NCBI RefSeq assembly: GCF_050948175.1
Contig: NC_135194.1
Span: 13,012,033-13,076,032, forward strand
Source of the DNA: Xylocopa sonorina
Taxonomy: Eukaryota; Arthropoda; Insecta; Hymenoptera; Apidae
Length of the DNA stretch: 64,000 bases
Reading direction: 5' to 3'
Shown: positions 26,062 to 38,039 of the stretch, piece by piece
Layout of the letters: each line of letters starts with the position of its first letter
Position numbering within the stretch: the stretch's first letter is position 1
The notes under the pieces: generated by a model
Seen by the model: the letters and a program-made list of their open reading frames with translations, nothing else
Databases searched by the model: none
Told to the model about the DNA's origin: nothing
Program-made: the position numbers and the translations under genes

Positions 26062-28206
26062 CTGAGCCACTGTACGGCAATGTTATATCATTACGCTTTG
26101 AAATTACGCTACGATATCTAATCGAGGAAGCCACGGAGTGGATACAGAGTCGGTTTCAATTGGCCAGCCGCGCGGTAGATAGGGCCAGTTGTACCTGGTC
26201 GGCAGCGTACTAGATGGAGACATTGCTAATTGGACAGATCGTGTCATACGTCTGTGTTACTCGAGCCGGTACAGTTTCTATTACTTGGTTGACGTTATAT
26301 GGAGCAACAATCAAAATGTACGCGCAGGCTCGTCGTTAACGCGGCTCTGTCTAGAGAGCCGCTGCGACGTGAAAGCGTCGATCTTAAAAGGTGGATGAAA
26401 AAAGCATCGATAGCGTGGTTGTCGGATCGAGCGACTATATTAGCCACGGAATAAATGCGACTCGGGGATGGGTCCGGAACGAATGTAATCTAGGCAGAGG
26501 TCGGTTAAGACCCCAGCTCGTGGACGCCCTTTTTCACGCTTCCTCCGTCGTTATATTCGGACACACAAAGAGACCCGCCTTCCCTCTTTACGCGCGAGCC
26601 GATATTTCATCGCGATTTTCCGCGCACTCATCGCCGCTCGTTCACAGGGTCGTTGGCCCCGGCACCCCGTCCCTACGAACAAACGCCTTCGAGCCATTCT
26701 TCGCGCTCGTGCGAACCAGGGAATTGTCGATCGTGACTCGGCGACCGTGGAAAACCCGAACAAACGAACAAATCGGCCGCGCGTACCCGCGGCAAACACC
26801 GCGGCGAATTTCTGGCCTGCCCGCTGTTTTCACCTCACGTTTCCAATTTGCGTTCACGCCTTTCGTGCCAGACGGATGGACGTACGGCTACGACCCACTG
26901 CGCGCTCGTTGACCACCCCGTACAGCGCAACGGAGGGAAGCTAAAGCGGACTTCCTGTCGACCTTGTAACCCTTCCCGTGCGACGAGCACCCTACGACAC
27001 TGGTCCGTGACGCGTAGACAACAACAGGTATAAGCTGTACCTCCTCTTAAAAGCGATCTCTGTCGAGCAACGTCATTTTTTAATTGACCTTTTAATAGAA
27101 GCTACTTTCACAGAGTAACTATTGATTTCTGCTGGTACCAACTACTATCAGCAGCTGTTCGCGATAATTTAGTCGATGAAATTTGGGGCTTGGATATACG
27201 GTGCGCTTGAATAATGAGTTTGTTTAGAAATATCGTGGATGCGAACAGATAATGGACACGGTTAATTAAATGGTAATTAATAGCAACTTGTCGGCGTAGC
27301 TTTCCGCCAATCTAATCGAGGGGGGTAATATAGGCCAGGAGAATCTGGGCGCTGACACGATACCGTTGCATTGCGAACGCTCTTGTTACCATTTCCAATT
27401 AATTTGCGATCGGAAAGAGAAGCGGCTGGTACGAATCCGTGGGATTCCTCGTGGCGTCCCGCGAAACACAATGGTAAGATGTGGGACGCGAACAATGAGC
27501 CACGCGGCAAAGGGGTTGTTCGCGGAGACCTATATTCCCGCGAGGCTGGAACTTTTTCGAATTCCCTCGCGATAAAAGGCTCCTCGATCCTCGCGCGGCT
27601 TTGTGGCCCGATAGTGGACCTAATGGGCGGATTAAAAATTCCTACCGCCAACTCGCATTGACCAGCACGCCCGTATCGAGCCGACCGTTTAAGCAACGCC
27701 GAACGGGGGAACGCGAAATCGATGGCACCGCAAAAGCTCGCACCCTTTAATCCAACGGAACTCGAGGGGAATTCATTTGCAACGGGCGCCAAGGAAACCG
27801 GGTGTCTCGCAATTTGTTTGGAATAAAAGTCACTTCTAACGGCGTCGAAACGCTCCACGTTTTTCCCCCTTTGGCAGATACCACCGTCTGCGCAGTGGGA
27901 ATTCCGTGGAATTCCGCGTAAAAGGAACCAGCGTTCATCGACGATGGGAAATTCGTTTCCGGATATTGCCGAAACGGAGAACGCGCGATAATCCGTGCTC
28001 TCGCGCGTAAGGAAACTCGCGCGAACGGTACACGGCCACGGGGTGGCGGCGGGCGTCGGATTAATTCGCGTACTTTTCCATCAGAGAATCGAAAAGCCGG
28101 CTTGTAACACGCCGATCCATACGCGGAGCTGCATGAAAATTAATCCACTTATCAAAGACCGTGTATCCTGTGGCCAGGAATAACCGACCTGGTTACGGTG
28201 AAAGAG

Positions 28207-28236
28207 TTAATTAATTTTCTGGCGAAATTTAATTAA
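28207..28236. repeat. TTAATTAA-containing near-perfect inverted repeat
   Basis: TTAATTAATTTT (28207-28218) and AAATTTAATTAA (28225-28236) are reverse complements with one mismatch, six bases apart. Each arm carries TTAATTAA, a homeodomain/POU-like core. Confidence 0.6.
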
Positions 28237-31200
28237 TCGAACGGGCGAAAATTTATTTCCTGCGTGGCCGCGGACTTCCGGCACGTGTTCGCTATCCCAT
28301 CGATATTGCGTTCGGCGATTAGTCCGTACTCGCGACCGCGATTGATCCCGTTCACCTGTAATCTCATTTCCTGGTCAGCCGCGGAAAGGAACAAAAAAAT
28401 ACATTTGTTTGCCAGGCTGCTTTCGTCACAAATTTCTGGGTCACTCGTCTTTACAAACTGGGTAGCAATCAAACAGCTGCGACCCATCGATAAATTGCCA
28501 TTCTCTCTGTCATTCCGTTCAGCCGCGAGAAAGGGACTGGAAAGAAAGGGTGAGGACGAGGGCTGTCCGAGGCGAAACCAGCGAGAAGCCACGTATCGCG
28601 TTTGCACGGGAAGTTTCCCCGGTTATAGCGGGAACGCGATAGCCGCGCTACCCCCGCAGAAGGGAGCGAGCCCTTGTCTAACGACTAGCGTAAAATACTC
28701 TAAAGCGATTCCCGTAATCGTCGTTCGAAAATTCTATAAGGCAACAGGAGCCCTCGTTCCACTCGTTCCCTGTTCGTGGCTTTACAACAGCTGGTCCGTC
28801 GAAAATTCCGCCGGGAAAGTGGTCCTCCAAAGGGGAAACTGTGTGCTCTGGCCTCGCACACACTCGAGTCAGCGCGTGCGTGTGTCGAGGCGAACGTGTA
28901 CGCGCGTGTGTACGCGTATCCGTATAGGGGTGGCAGCAAAGGGGCGGAAGAGAAAAGGAGGAAAGAGAGAAAGTAGGAGGCAACGGAGAGATAGAAGGGA
29001 GAAAGAGATGGCTCAGTTTCCATCGAGCTTGGAAAGCACGGCATTGTTCGTCAGCCGACGGATAACCAGAGCAAAGGGTGATATGTTGGGGTGGGTGAAC
29101 GTCGAGGTAGAGTCGGAGGGATGGGACACTCGAGAGACGGGTAGCAAGAGGAGGTGGCCGATTAAACCGTTCCCCAGAAGCAACGAGCAGCTTTACTCGT
29201 GTCCCTTCTTCCTCAGGCATTGTCCTACCGGCAAAGTTTCGGCCATCTGCGACTGCTTGTCTTCGTGTATGTCTTTGTCGTTCGACCGGCTGTAACAAAG
29301 TTGGATGCAAATGTGTCTCGCCAAAGGAAAACCATCTCTCGATGAGAGGAGACGAGGGGGTGGGTGGCTTCACGGCTTTCTTCTTGCCGCGCTACACCCG
29401 CGACCATTCTTCTCGATGTACAAGCCAAAGCGACGACTAATGCCCGGACCTGAGAGGGAAACTTCGACCCGTGGCGGAGAGGGGCGTCGAACGAAAAAGC
29501 TGCCGCGCGGGACCGCTCAAAGACGGGCTAGGCGTTCGTTTAATTAAATTTCTAAGACGGCAGGCCAGCGTGTAAATTAGTACGCCGCAGCCGAGGCGTG
29601 GTCCCCCTCTTTAAAGGGGGCTTAATGAATAATGCGGTGCGTCGGCAAAAATTACCCTCTCGTTTGCGAGCGGAAGGGTGGGATCCGCGGACGAAACGGC
29701 GGGGAACGTCGGAAACGCGCTCGCCTCGTACGCGCGTCGCGTTCTAATTAAACGATTCATTTGAGAGGCGAAAAGTTGCCGCGATAAATGCAATTATTCC
29801 GCTTGGTAAATATGGCGTTATTGCGTGTTCTCCAAAGAGGGGATGGAGAGAGCAAGAAAGGAGGACGACGACTTCGCGATGGAAGAAACGGGGGACGTGT
29901 TGCGAATACAGCGGAACGGAGGGGGTGAGAAAGATAGGCGGGACGGGACGAGGGTGCGCCGGCTCGACTTGTTGAACACCATCTGTCCTTGTGTCCTCCA
30001 CCTTTCCATCGTTGTCGCAGCCGTAAAAAGTCATATCTTCTGGTCTAGCGTCCACGAGCACCGGGTCGGAGTGGCTGACGCGGATGAAACACGAGCGAAC
30101 TCGTTTAATAATAATAATGGCTTCTATCAACGGGGCGTTCGTTATGAAATTGAAAAAAGAGGGAGACGAGCGAGGTTCAGTCATAAGCGTCGCTCCATTC
30201 CTGAACCTCTAATCTAATTGACAACGTGTACGCACATATTGCCAATTAGCTTATGGAGTTAGGTATAGAGTAGCACTTCTTTCTCTACACGTGAGTGTAC
30301 AAAATGAGTTTCAGTAGCTTCATAAAATCACGGAAACGCAAGGAAGAAAAGAATAAAAGGAACAAAAATATAACAAGTGGCTGAATTGAAAAACCCTTTG
30401 GCGCCAAAAAATGTAAACAACCAACAGCTGGCCAGTAGCCTTCGGTTCGACCAGCAGTCTCTGCTTCAGCCGTGTTTAAGATGAGTTATCTCAGCTTTTT
30501 GATCGTATCGCGCGCTTAATGCGCCACGGTGGATATAATGACGGGTACGAGTGACAGCAAATAGTTGCGATGGAGAGAGAGAAGGAGATAGAAAGGCAAA
30601 GGGGTAGTCGAGGAAGAGAAGCAGCCGAGGCGGGAAGAACGGAACGGAGAGTCAATTGCTTCCGTAATGGGATTCCGTAGTTTCTTGTTTACCCTATAAA
30701 ACTTCGGCCAAAGAACGCTCATGCACAGAATTACTTTCTCTGATTACGCAAACTTGATGCTATTCGTTGCCGCGCTCGAACCACTCCCAGCTCGCCCTCA
30801 GCTCCGTCCGTGCCCGTTGTTTCTCCGTTTCTATCGTGACGGAACAATTAACACGGATAATCTAGATGTAACGTGCCCTACGCTCGCGCGTTCAGCTTCG
30901 GGATAGCTTCCGCGGTAACGAGTACGAATACGAGCAGCCTGGAAAATTGAAGTTCCCCGACCGATCTCGAGCTGCGTGCGCGTTGCATCGTCGTCTAATA
31001 ATGATTCCACCAACAATATCCCCGCTATCTCGGGTGGTTTCCAAAATATTATCGTTATTACAGCCCGGGTCGTAAATCGTTCGACGAGGACGCGGCTCAT
31101 TTCGTCTATCCGTATTTTCTCCAAATTCGATGCACAAAATTTTCATCGCGCACCGCGTTTCCTCTCGAAGAGATCATCGTTAGGTAGAGACGATGAAATA

Positions 31201-33385
31201 GAGTTACGACCTTCGATTCCACGGTGAAATTCTATCGATCGACAGCGGGAGGGTTGTCATTCGTCATAAGGTGACTCACGACTTTAAGTGAACGCCGATC
31301 CGGCGATATCCCGTTTCTATAATACCAGAGGCGCGCTACACCGGCGACTCCCTGTGCCCATAGAAAATTCGATACGGTTCCCCGACGTGGCCATTTCTTA
31401 GGTGCAACCTGCACCCGATAATGGTCAACGCGTAACGTCTACCGCGCGCGGCTCTCTACGCTCCAGATAGTGCGCCCAACCACTCAGCCCGGAGGTGCAC
31501 GGAGTCTCGTCGAGTTACTCGTAAGTGGCGGATGTCATTTCAATCCACTATTCGATTACGCCTACTCACCTTACCTTGCCGCTGGCTTGCTCGTTAACCG
31601 GTTGCTCCTTTTGTGCCGTGACACACTCTCAAGTTTAGCGAGCTTCCGCGTGAACGTGCGCGCACGTGCAACGCGTACGTTCATACTGTGACGAATATCG
31701 ACAACCCTTGTACGACAGAGTCAGATTTTCGGGAATTATCGTGTTACCAGGAACGAGCGTAAAAGGGAGAATTACGAATAATTAGCTGATGTTATATTAT
31801 CCGTTAATTATAATATATTATGGGTTGAACGTTGAAATGCATTAATATATATTATGCAATATGCTGAAGCTATATTGTATAGTTGTCTGTGGTGGTCCAG
31901 CTATCGCTGTGAGAGCAGATGTTACTCTATAATAGGGATCGAAAAGTGGAACCCTTGACTAGTTGCTTTACATGACTGCGGAATAATCCGTTTGCATGGG
32001 CTACTAGTATTTTCATAAAGTTCGAGCTGGCAGTGAAGTTGCATGGAACGCGTTTACAGCGAATCGTTCAAACGAAGTATGTTTCTCCCTAATCGAGAAC
32101 TGATTTTCGCGGAAAGTTCCGAGGAAAATGTACACGGGTGCAGCGGGAGGAGCGACGGTTAACTCGCGAGTCTGCTGGAATGCGAACTATGGATCGATCG
32201 AGGACAAATCCACGGCCGCTTATCCATCCACGCTCCAGTTCCATCGAATTACCTGGTCGAAGGTGACGAAAATGTTTCAAGATCGTCCCCACCCTCCTTT
32301 TATCCCCCGCGATTGTTATCTGAGAATTTTGCGACAAAGTAACGCGGAGTTATTCGTATTCCAACGTCGCTGGACCTGACGGACAGTGGCAAACGTGAGG
32401 CGATAAATTACGGCGCGAGAAAAAAATCAACCGCCACCGAAATCTGAACCGAGATCGCGCGCCCGAAATTTCAAGCCCGTAATTAACAATTATGCAAATG
32501 TTTACCCCCCTCCAGCGCATTCGTCGCGCGTCCAGCCGTATAACTGACACCGGTGGACGCTGCGACTGCGTCTGTTTACCCCTTCACCGGGGTGTCTCTT
32601 TCCAACTCTGCTCGCCCCCTCTTTATCCGACCGTTCAGCTATCTGTCTCTACCTATCCCTGCCAATGAGTATGTGTCAGGGACCATGAGATTCTTCGGCC
32701 CATTAGTGTCCGTGCATACCTATCCCAAGATCGAGTGGCGCAATACGGAGCCACTCGGCACAAATGAGCCTGTCGTGTCTGGATAATACCAAGTGCAATA
32801 TTCGGGCTGTCGCGATAGATCATTCGCCGCACGCACACGCTTCACACTCGACACACGCGCCATCGTTTATCTCGTGCACGGTGAAACGCAAAATATCGGG
32901 GCGAGACCGTCGAGACCACGATTGACGAGCGAAGAGTATCGACGAGGCCGCGATCGACGCCCAGCGCGTCTGACCGACACGGAATCGACGCTACTCGCGG
33001 TGAAACCGACCTCGCCTCGCGCGATTATTCGTCGATCAAGGTATCAGCAGCCGAGGACGACTGTCGCGTCTCCGCGATTCGTTCCACTTGAAATCTTAAA
33101 CGGTCCAACCGAGGTGGAGGTACCTACGGAATCAAATAACAATGAAAGCGATCGTAAAAGGACTTTGCAAATAGAGTGCACGGAATTTATCCCGACCTAA
33201 CGATACAGCGTCGACCATTCCAAGCGGAGAATGCGTTTCCAGTAACGCTCGATCCCCGTGCCGGTTCGTCCTCGCGGTAAGATCGAATCGCGAGCCGCTA
33301 CGGCACACACAACCAGGCCGAATGCGATTCTTCGGCCGTTTACGACTAACGTATCCAACACACGTAGCCTGTACGTGACGCGTAC

Positions 33386-33460
33386 CTGGTCCCATCCCAC
33401 CGCCATCGGTTCCTCGATTTTTCCGCTGTCCCCCGCACCACCCGGCATCCCAGGAGGTCC
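33386..33460 (-). CDS. Weak candidate exon fragment with five Gly-X-Y triplets
   Basis: The minus-strand frame reads GPPGMPGGAGDSGKIEEP from 33460, preceded by CTL, and continues to DQ followed by CAG|GTACGC (donor GT at 33385-33384). Five consecutive Gly at every third residue suggests collagen-like sequence. The stretch is short, no good acceptor is seen upstream, and no further Gly-X-Y exons occur nearby. A chance match in GC-rich DNA is quite possible. Confidence 0.12.
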
Positions 33461-36400
33461 CAGCGTGCACGAGTCATTTGCCACGTTCGAGGGAACACGA
33501 GCGACTCGGCGAGGACCCGGAGCGGCGACGACATCCCGGCCAGCCGGTGCGTGAAAAATCGTGTCCCCTTTATACAACTACGCAGATTTCTTCCGCCGTT
33601 TCGTCGCACCCCCCAGGAGGCCGCCGCGACGACATATGGCGCGGCATCGCGCGGTCGAAGCGCCGCGAATGCGTCGAATGCCTTTGGGCCGGTGCAACCA
33701 GGGGGTTCTCCAACCACCGCGGACGCGAATACCGTTGCCACCCGTTAATGCCTCCCGCGCGATACGTTTCGACGATTATTTCGCGGGGTAAAGCTGGTGG
33801 CGGCGGCGTTGCTGAGCGCGCGGGATCACGAAGGCGTGTCGTAATCACATTCGGTGAAACTGAGTATGGCCGGGGGGTGGAAATTCTTGGACAGTCGGTT
33901 GCATTCTGTAAAGGGCTAATATCCAAAAAGTCCGCTGCTGGGACGGAACAACAGAGGCGGAACGCGGTTAAGCTCTCGCATTCAAAGCACGCCAGTAGCG
34001 CGCGCGCGCGGATCTGTCGGCTGTTGTTCCTGGTTACACGGAGTTCGTATTACGAGCCACGCGGCAAACATCGCGGCAATAACGCACCCCGTTTCGAGCG
34101 TCGTTCCCGCGATTCCGAGTGCTCCGGGTAAATCCTCCGTTTCTGATCAAAAGAAATATTCCAGCTTCGCGTTGGAAGCGATCGACGGATTAATGCCTCG
34201 CGAATCATCCCCCTTATTATCGCAGAGATACTATAATGGGCCGCGAGAAAAACAGATTGGATCATATTCAAACAAAACGTTCACTCTGTTAACCATCGTT
34301 AACGAGCATCGTTGGAAAAAATCCCTTCGATCGATACATATATATATATTAATCGCGTTAACAGGGTGACGAGGCAAGCTCGTAATGGCTCCATTATGGG
34401 AGAGGCGTGTCGCGGGTAATTGGCTCGAACGATGTCGGGTAACACGGACTTTTGGCATGCGGTGAGGCATGACCAGTTCGGTAATCCGGGTAGGCCTACA
34501 GCACGGTCAGCCTGGTGCGGTTTGCTACCGAGCGTCCTTGGTATCTGAGGCAGCGGATAACGGAGGCGCCTATACGTCATTTCGCGGCCACGACGAAACC
34601 CCAGGAGCATCGGGGCCGCGTCCTGCCGCGCCGCCCTGTTTCGTGTATTAGCGGGCACCCGGCGCGGAGCGATAGGGCGTAAGCCGTGAAATATTGAAAT
34701 GGGATTTTTCCGTCCCCCGTGGGACGAGGCGGTGCCGACCGCGCGCCTCGCTACATGGAAAATGGGAATATAATGCGATTGGATGAAGCGGACGCCGCAC
34801 CCCCTGCAACGTGCTCGTCCGCCGTTTGGCGAAGAAGACTCGCTGGCCACCCCTTGGCCGGACCGGGGTGTCGGGCAATTTGTTCGCGGGCAAGGTCGTC
34901 TCTGGGCACCGACCGTGATTCGTAACTTTGATCTTGGGCAAACGTGACGGACGTTGGAATTGCGGGGGATGCCAGTGAGCGTGTGTGTTTGACGTTCAAG
35001 GGTAATATTGACGAAGCAATCGGTGAAAGTAGTTAGACCAGGGACACGTATGAATATACTCGCGACGGGTCGATCGGCTTGGAGGAACGCTGTTTGGTTA
35101 ATTGCGCGATATCAAGCTCTCCGGAGTAGTGATTCGAAGCTGTCACGTATGTACCTTTAGTTACCAATACCAGAGACTTCGTTTTAATCACGGAGAATCG
35201 ACTGCCTCGATGAAGCAAGTTACACGCGAAGAACAAAGTAAGAGAAACCTAAGAAACACCTCAGAGATGGCCTAAGGCTTTCGCGCAGTAGGTACTTCAC
35301 GTGAGACACCTTCCCAACGGACCGCAGGACAGACATCATCCCGTTCATTCCCAATGGATTCGATAAGCCAGCAGCTTATCGTTATTTTTCGAGCCATTAT
35401 CACGGCTTTCGAGGATATCCGGGTCCTCCTCCAACTCTCCTTTTATCAACCCCGGACATCTCCTCGTCCCACGGAGCAAAGGTGACCGATCTCGATTTAT
35501 CCGCGTGAAACGCGCCGCCGTAGCAGCGGAATATCAGCTCTGCGGATCGAGGCAGCCGCGCGCTCGTGTAATTCGTAATTGCGGTGACGGTGGCCGCGGG
35601 TCGCGGCTTCGGGGCCGTGGAATAATTCACGCACGAACGGGCGAAATTTTATCGTAACGGGGCGCTTGGTCAAGCGGGCCGGCGAGCCAGCGCGCCACCC
35701 CTATCCGGCTCTGTCCTCGTCCATCGTCCGGGGGCACATCGAGAACGGTGATCGTCGTTCCGTTGCCGCCCCCCGTTCGACCCGTAACTCGCCGTCGGCG
35801 CTGTTGGCGCGGTTATTCGCGCTTGATTCGTGCCGGCAGCCGGGGTGGAACGCAAAGTTATTCGGCCGCCTTGCCAAATAGGCGATCTAAATGCGCTCAA
35901 CCGGGCAGAAGTGGTAATACGTTACCGGTTATTGCCGGCGGCAGCATCTTGCCTAGGGCCAGCCTCTCGAGGAGTCGTCCAAGAAAGGCGGCGGGACGAA
36001 GCGTGGGGTTGGAGGGCGTATCGTCGCGTACTCGTTGCGATGGGTCGAACACCGCCGCGGATCACCGCCAATTCTCGCGACAGGCGTAAGGCGCGTGTCG
36101 AGTTGACTGGAGGGATCGAGGGGTCTCTCCTTTTATGGTTCATTTCACGGAGAGAAAGGAGAAATCATCCGTCGTGGAACGTGAGGGGTTGAGGGGAAGG
36201 AGAGATTGGAAGGGGAGGGCAGCAGCCACCCGGTGCCAGTGAATTTTTCCGCGTCAAATGATTTTCCAGCGGTCGAAGTTTTCGGCGAGTTGGCAGTCGC
36301 CTCGGAATCTCTTCTGGTGGGCGCGTTTAACCGCGCGCGTCGAGAATAATCGCTGCGACGGGTAGGGTGGATATTACGTCCCGGGGTATTTTTTGAAAAA

Positions 36401-37727
36401 TGGTACAGGTCAAACATAATGGAGCTTTCCGTGAAATTTACCTCGCTGCCCGGCCGCGAGAGGATTTTTTTATTAGATTTAATGGCCGCGCGGGAAAGTA
36501 GGGCGATCCGTATTATCGGAAATAGCCGGCCTTTTTACCCGCAGCCGGTGAACGCTTGCGAGCCGTTCCCCGGATCAACGCACCCGTTCGATACCGCACC
36601 CCGTAAAATTACATTCGTCGAACCGAAAAAAAGGCCAATGGCACGCGCATCTTCTCGAACCCAGAAGGTTAATAGTCGCTAAATTAACGTCGCTCTGACT
36701 GAACCACCGATCGCAGTTCACGGTGTCGAAAACTCGGTGGAAACTTGGAATCGCCTCGGCGATCCGAGGGGGTGAGATTCGCAAGCGTCTCGTCGCGAGG
36801 CGAACCTATCGCTTTCAACAAAAACGCATAAATCAGGTCGAGCCTTGTCTCGGGGCGATCGTAACGTGTGCTTCGGATGAAACAAAGAGGGACAAAGACA
36901 GTGAAACCGGTGCGAGAGGGCGGGTAGGAGGGACGGTTGGTAACGTGGCCGAGGAAGAGGCGAGGAGAAGGGCAGCCATCGATCGGCGGCCAGGCTGTCT
37001 TCGTTGGCGCGATTCGACGAGGCGTGCATCCGCGCCCGTATTCATATTCATATTTCAAAACTCGCATCCACGGCCCATTGTACCGTTGAATACGCTATGC
37101 AGAATGCGTCGTCTGCCGTATAACGTTGCGGGCGCCGCGACCGCCTTCTGAATTAGTAATAGCGCGCTGACAACGGGCCCCGTTTCTCTCGGGTCCCGCG
37201 CGTTACACGGATGCCTACCGCGACAAACGCAATTTGCCTCAGATATTAATTCGGCTAATGGATTACGCGTTAAGCGTCGCGGAACGTTGCCGCGCGCGGC
37301 CGCGAACGCGAGCCACGCCAGCTGTTCGGAACGCGACCGTTCTTGCCGTCGCGTTTCTTCCCCCGCGCTACTACTTCCGTCGCGAACTCATCACGGAGGT
37401 GGCTCCCCGCCGCATACCGCCTCCGCTAATCCCTGATTAGATTCGCGGAGGGCGAATCCGTGGGAATCTGGCTGCGGGGTTAGCCTCATTGGTAGGCCGA
37501 TCGGGTCTTTCTCTTTCCTGTACTTCGTTCCCTCTTGGTCTCGCCAGTTTTCGGAATCGGTGCGAGTCGGGGCGGCTGGAAGAAACGTCCGCTGGAAGCC
37601 TGCGTTGAATGGAAATTCAGAGCGCGACGGGAACCAGCGCCCGTGAGAATTATTCGCGAATGTGGAACACGCTGGCGGAATTGTCTTAATATTCAAAAAG
37701 ACGGGAATGCATTTTTAAACGCGGCCA

Positions 37728-37760
37728 ACGACGACGACGAGGATGACGACGACGTCGACG
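37728..37760 (+). repeat. GAC trinucleotide repeat
   Basis: ACG/GAC units with GAGGAT and GTC interruptions. They yield an Asp-rich run in one frame, which I treat as repeat-derived and not coding. Confidence 0.85.
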
Positions 37761-37960
37761 CGGGCACCGTCGTTCCGTTCTTCCTCCGCTTCCTCCTCCC
37801 CGCCGCCACGGGTCCACCCGCTTCACGTGCTCATAGTGGAAGCTCGCAATTACGACACATTCGAGGATCCTCTCGAGGTAAAAAGAATTCCGGCCACTTC
37901 TGAGAGCAGCCGGATCGTCTACGGTCTCACGTAGCGCAATTAAATGACATAGAACAGAAC

Positions 37961-38039
37961 CGCCGGCCGACCAAGTGGGTACACGCGCGTACACCATCCA
38001 CCCACGGGGTGTACGTACACGTACGTATACCCACCGGCG
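37961..38039. other. Long imperfect hairpin, about 79 bases
   Basis: GTGGGTA (37975-37981) pairs with TATACCCAC-side sequence ending at 38034, with one mismatch near its inner end. CGTACACC (37988-37995) pairs exactly with GGTGTACG (38008-38015) around a 12-base loop. Between them are short pairs with bulges on the 3' arm. CGCCGG (37961-37966) and CCGGCG (38034-38039) can extend the base. The length resembles a precursor-type hairpin, but the arms are GTAC/ACGC low-complexity sequence and match no miRNA I know. Confidence 0.4.

Larger units (their letters stand above)
20411..28200. other. Intergenic or intronic block with no recognised gene
   Basis: I see no known protein domain or RNA gene. 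Notable items are an A+T-richer patch at about 23280-23670, a G-rich patch near 24376-24430 on the plus strand, an alternating purine-pyrimidine palindrome at 25486-25505 and a T15 run at 26047-26061. A long minus-strand open frame (stop near 23854, open to about 24506) has no Met-proximal start or recognisable motif. Confidence 0.5.
28237..37920. other. Block with long chance open frames, no recognised gene
   Basis: The window's longest open frame is here (plus strand 28264-29295, 343 codons). It opens with GTG, has its first ATG only near 29008, and overlaps a 231-codon frame on the other strand, so low stop density explains it better than a gene. A purine tract lies at about 28925-29010. 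An A+T-rich patch lies at about 31740-32060. A possible Gly-X-Y stretch lies at 33416-33460 on the minus strand. No RNA gene is seen. Confidence 0.45.
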
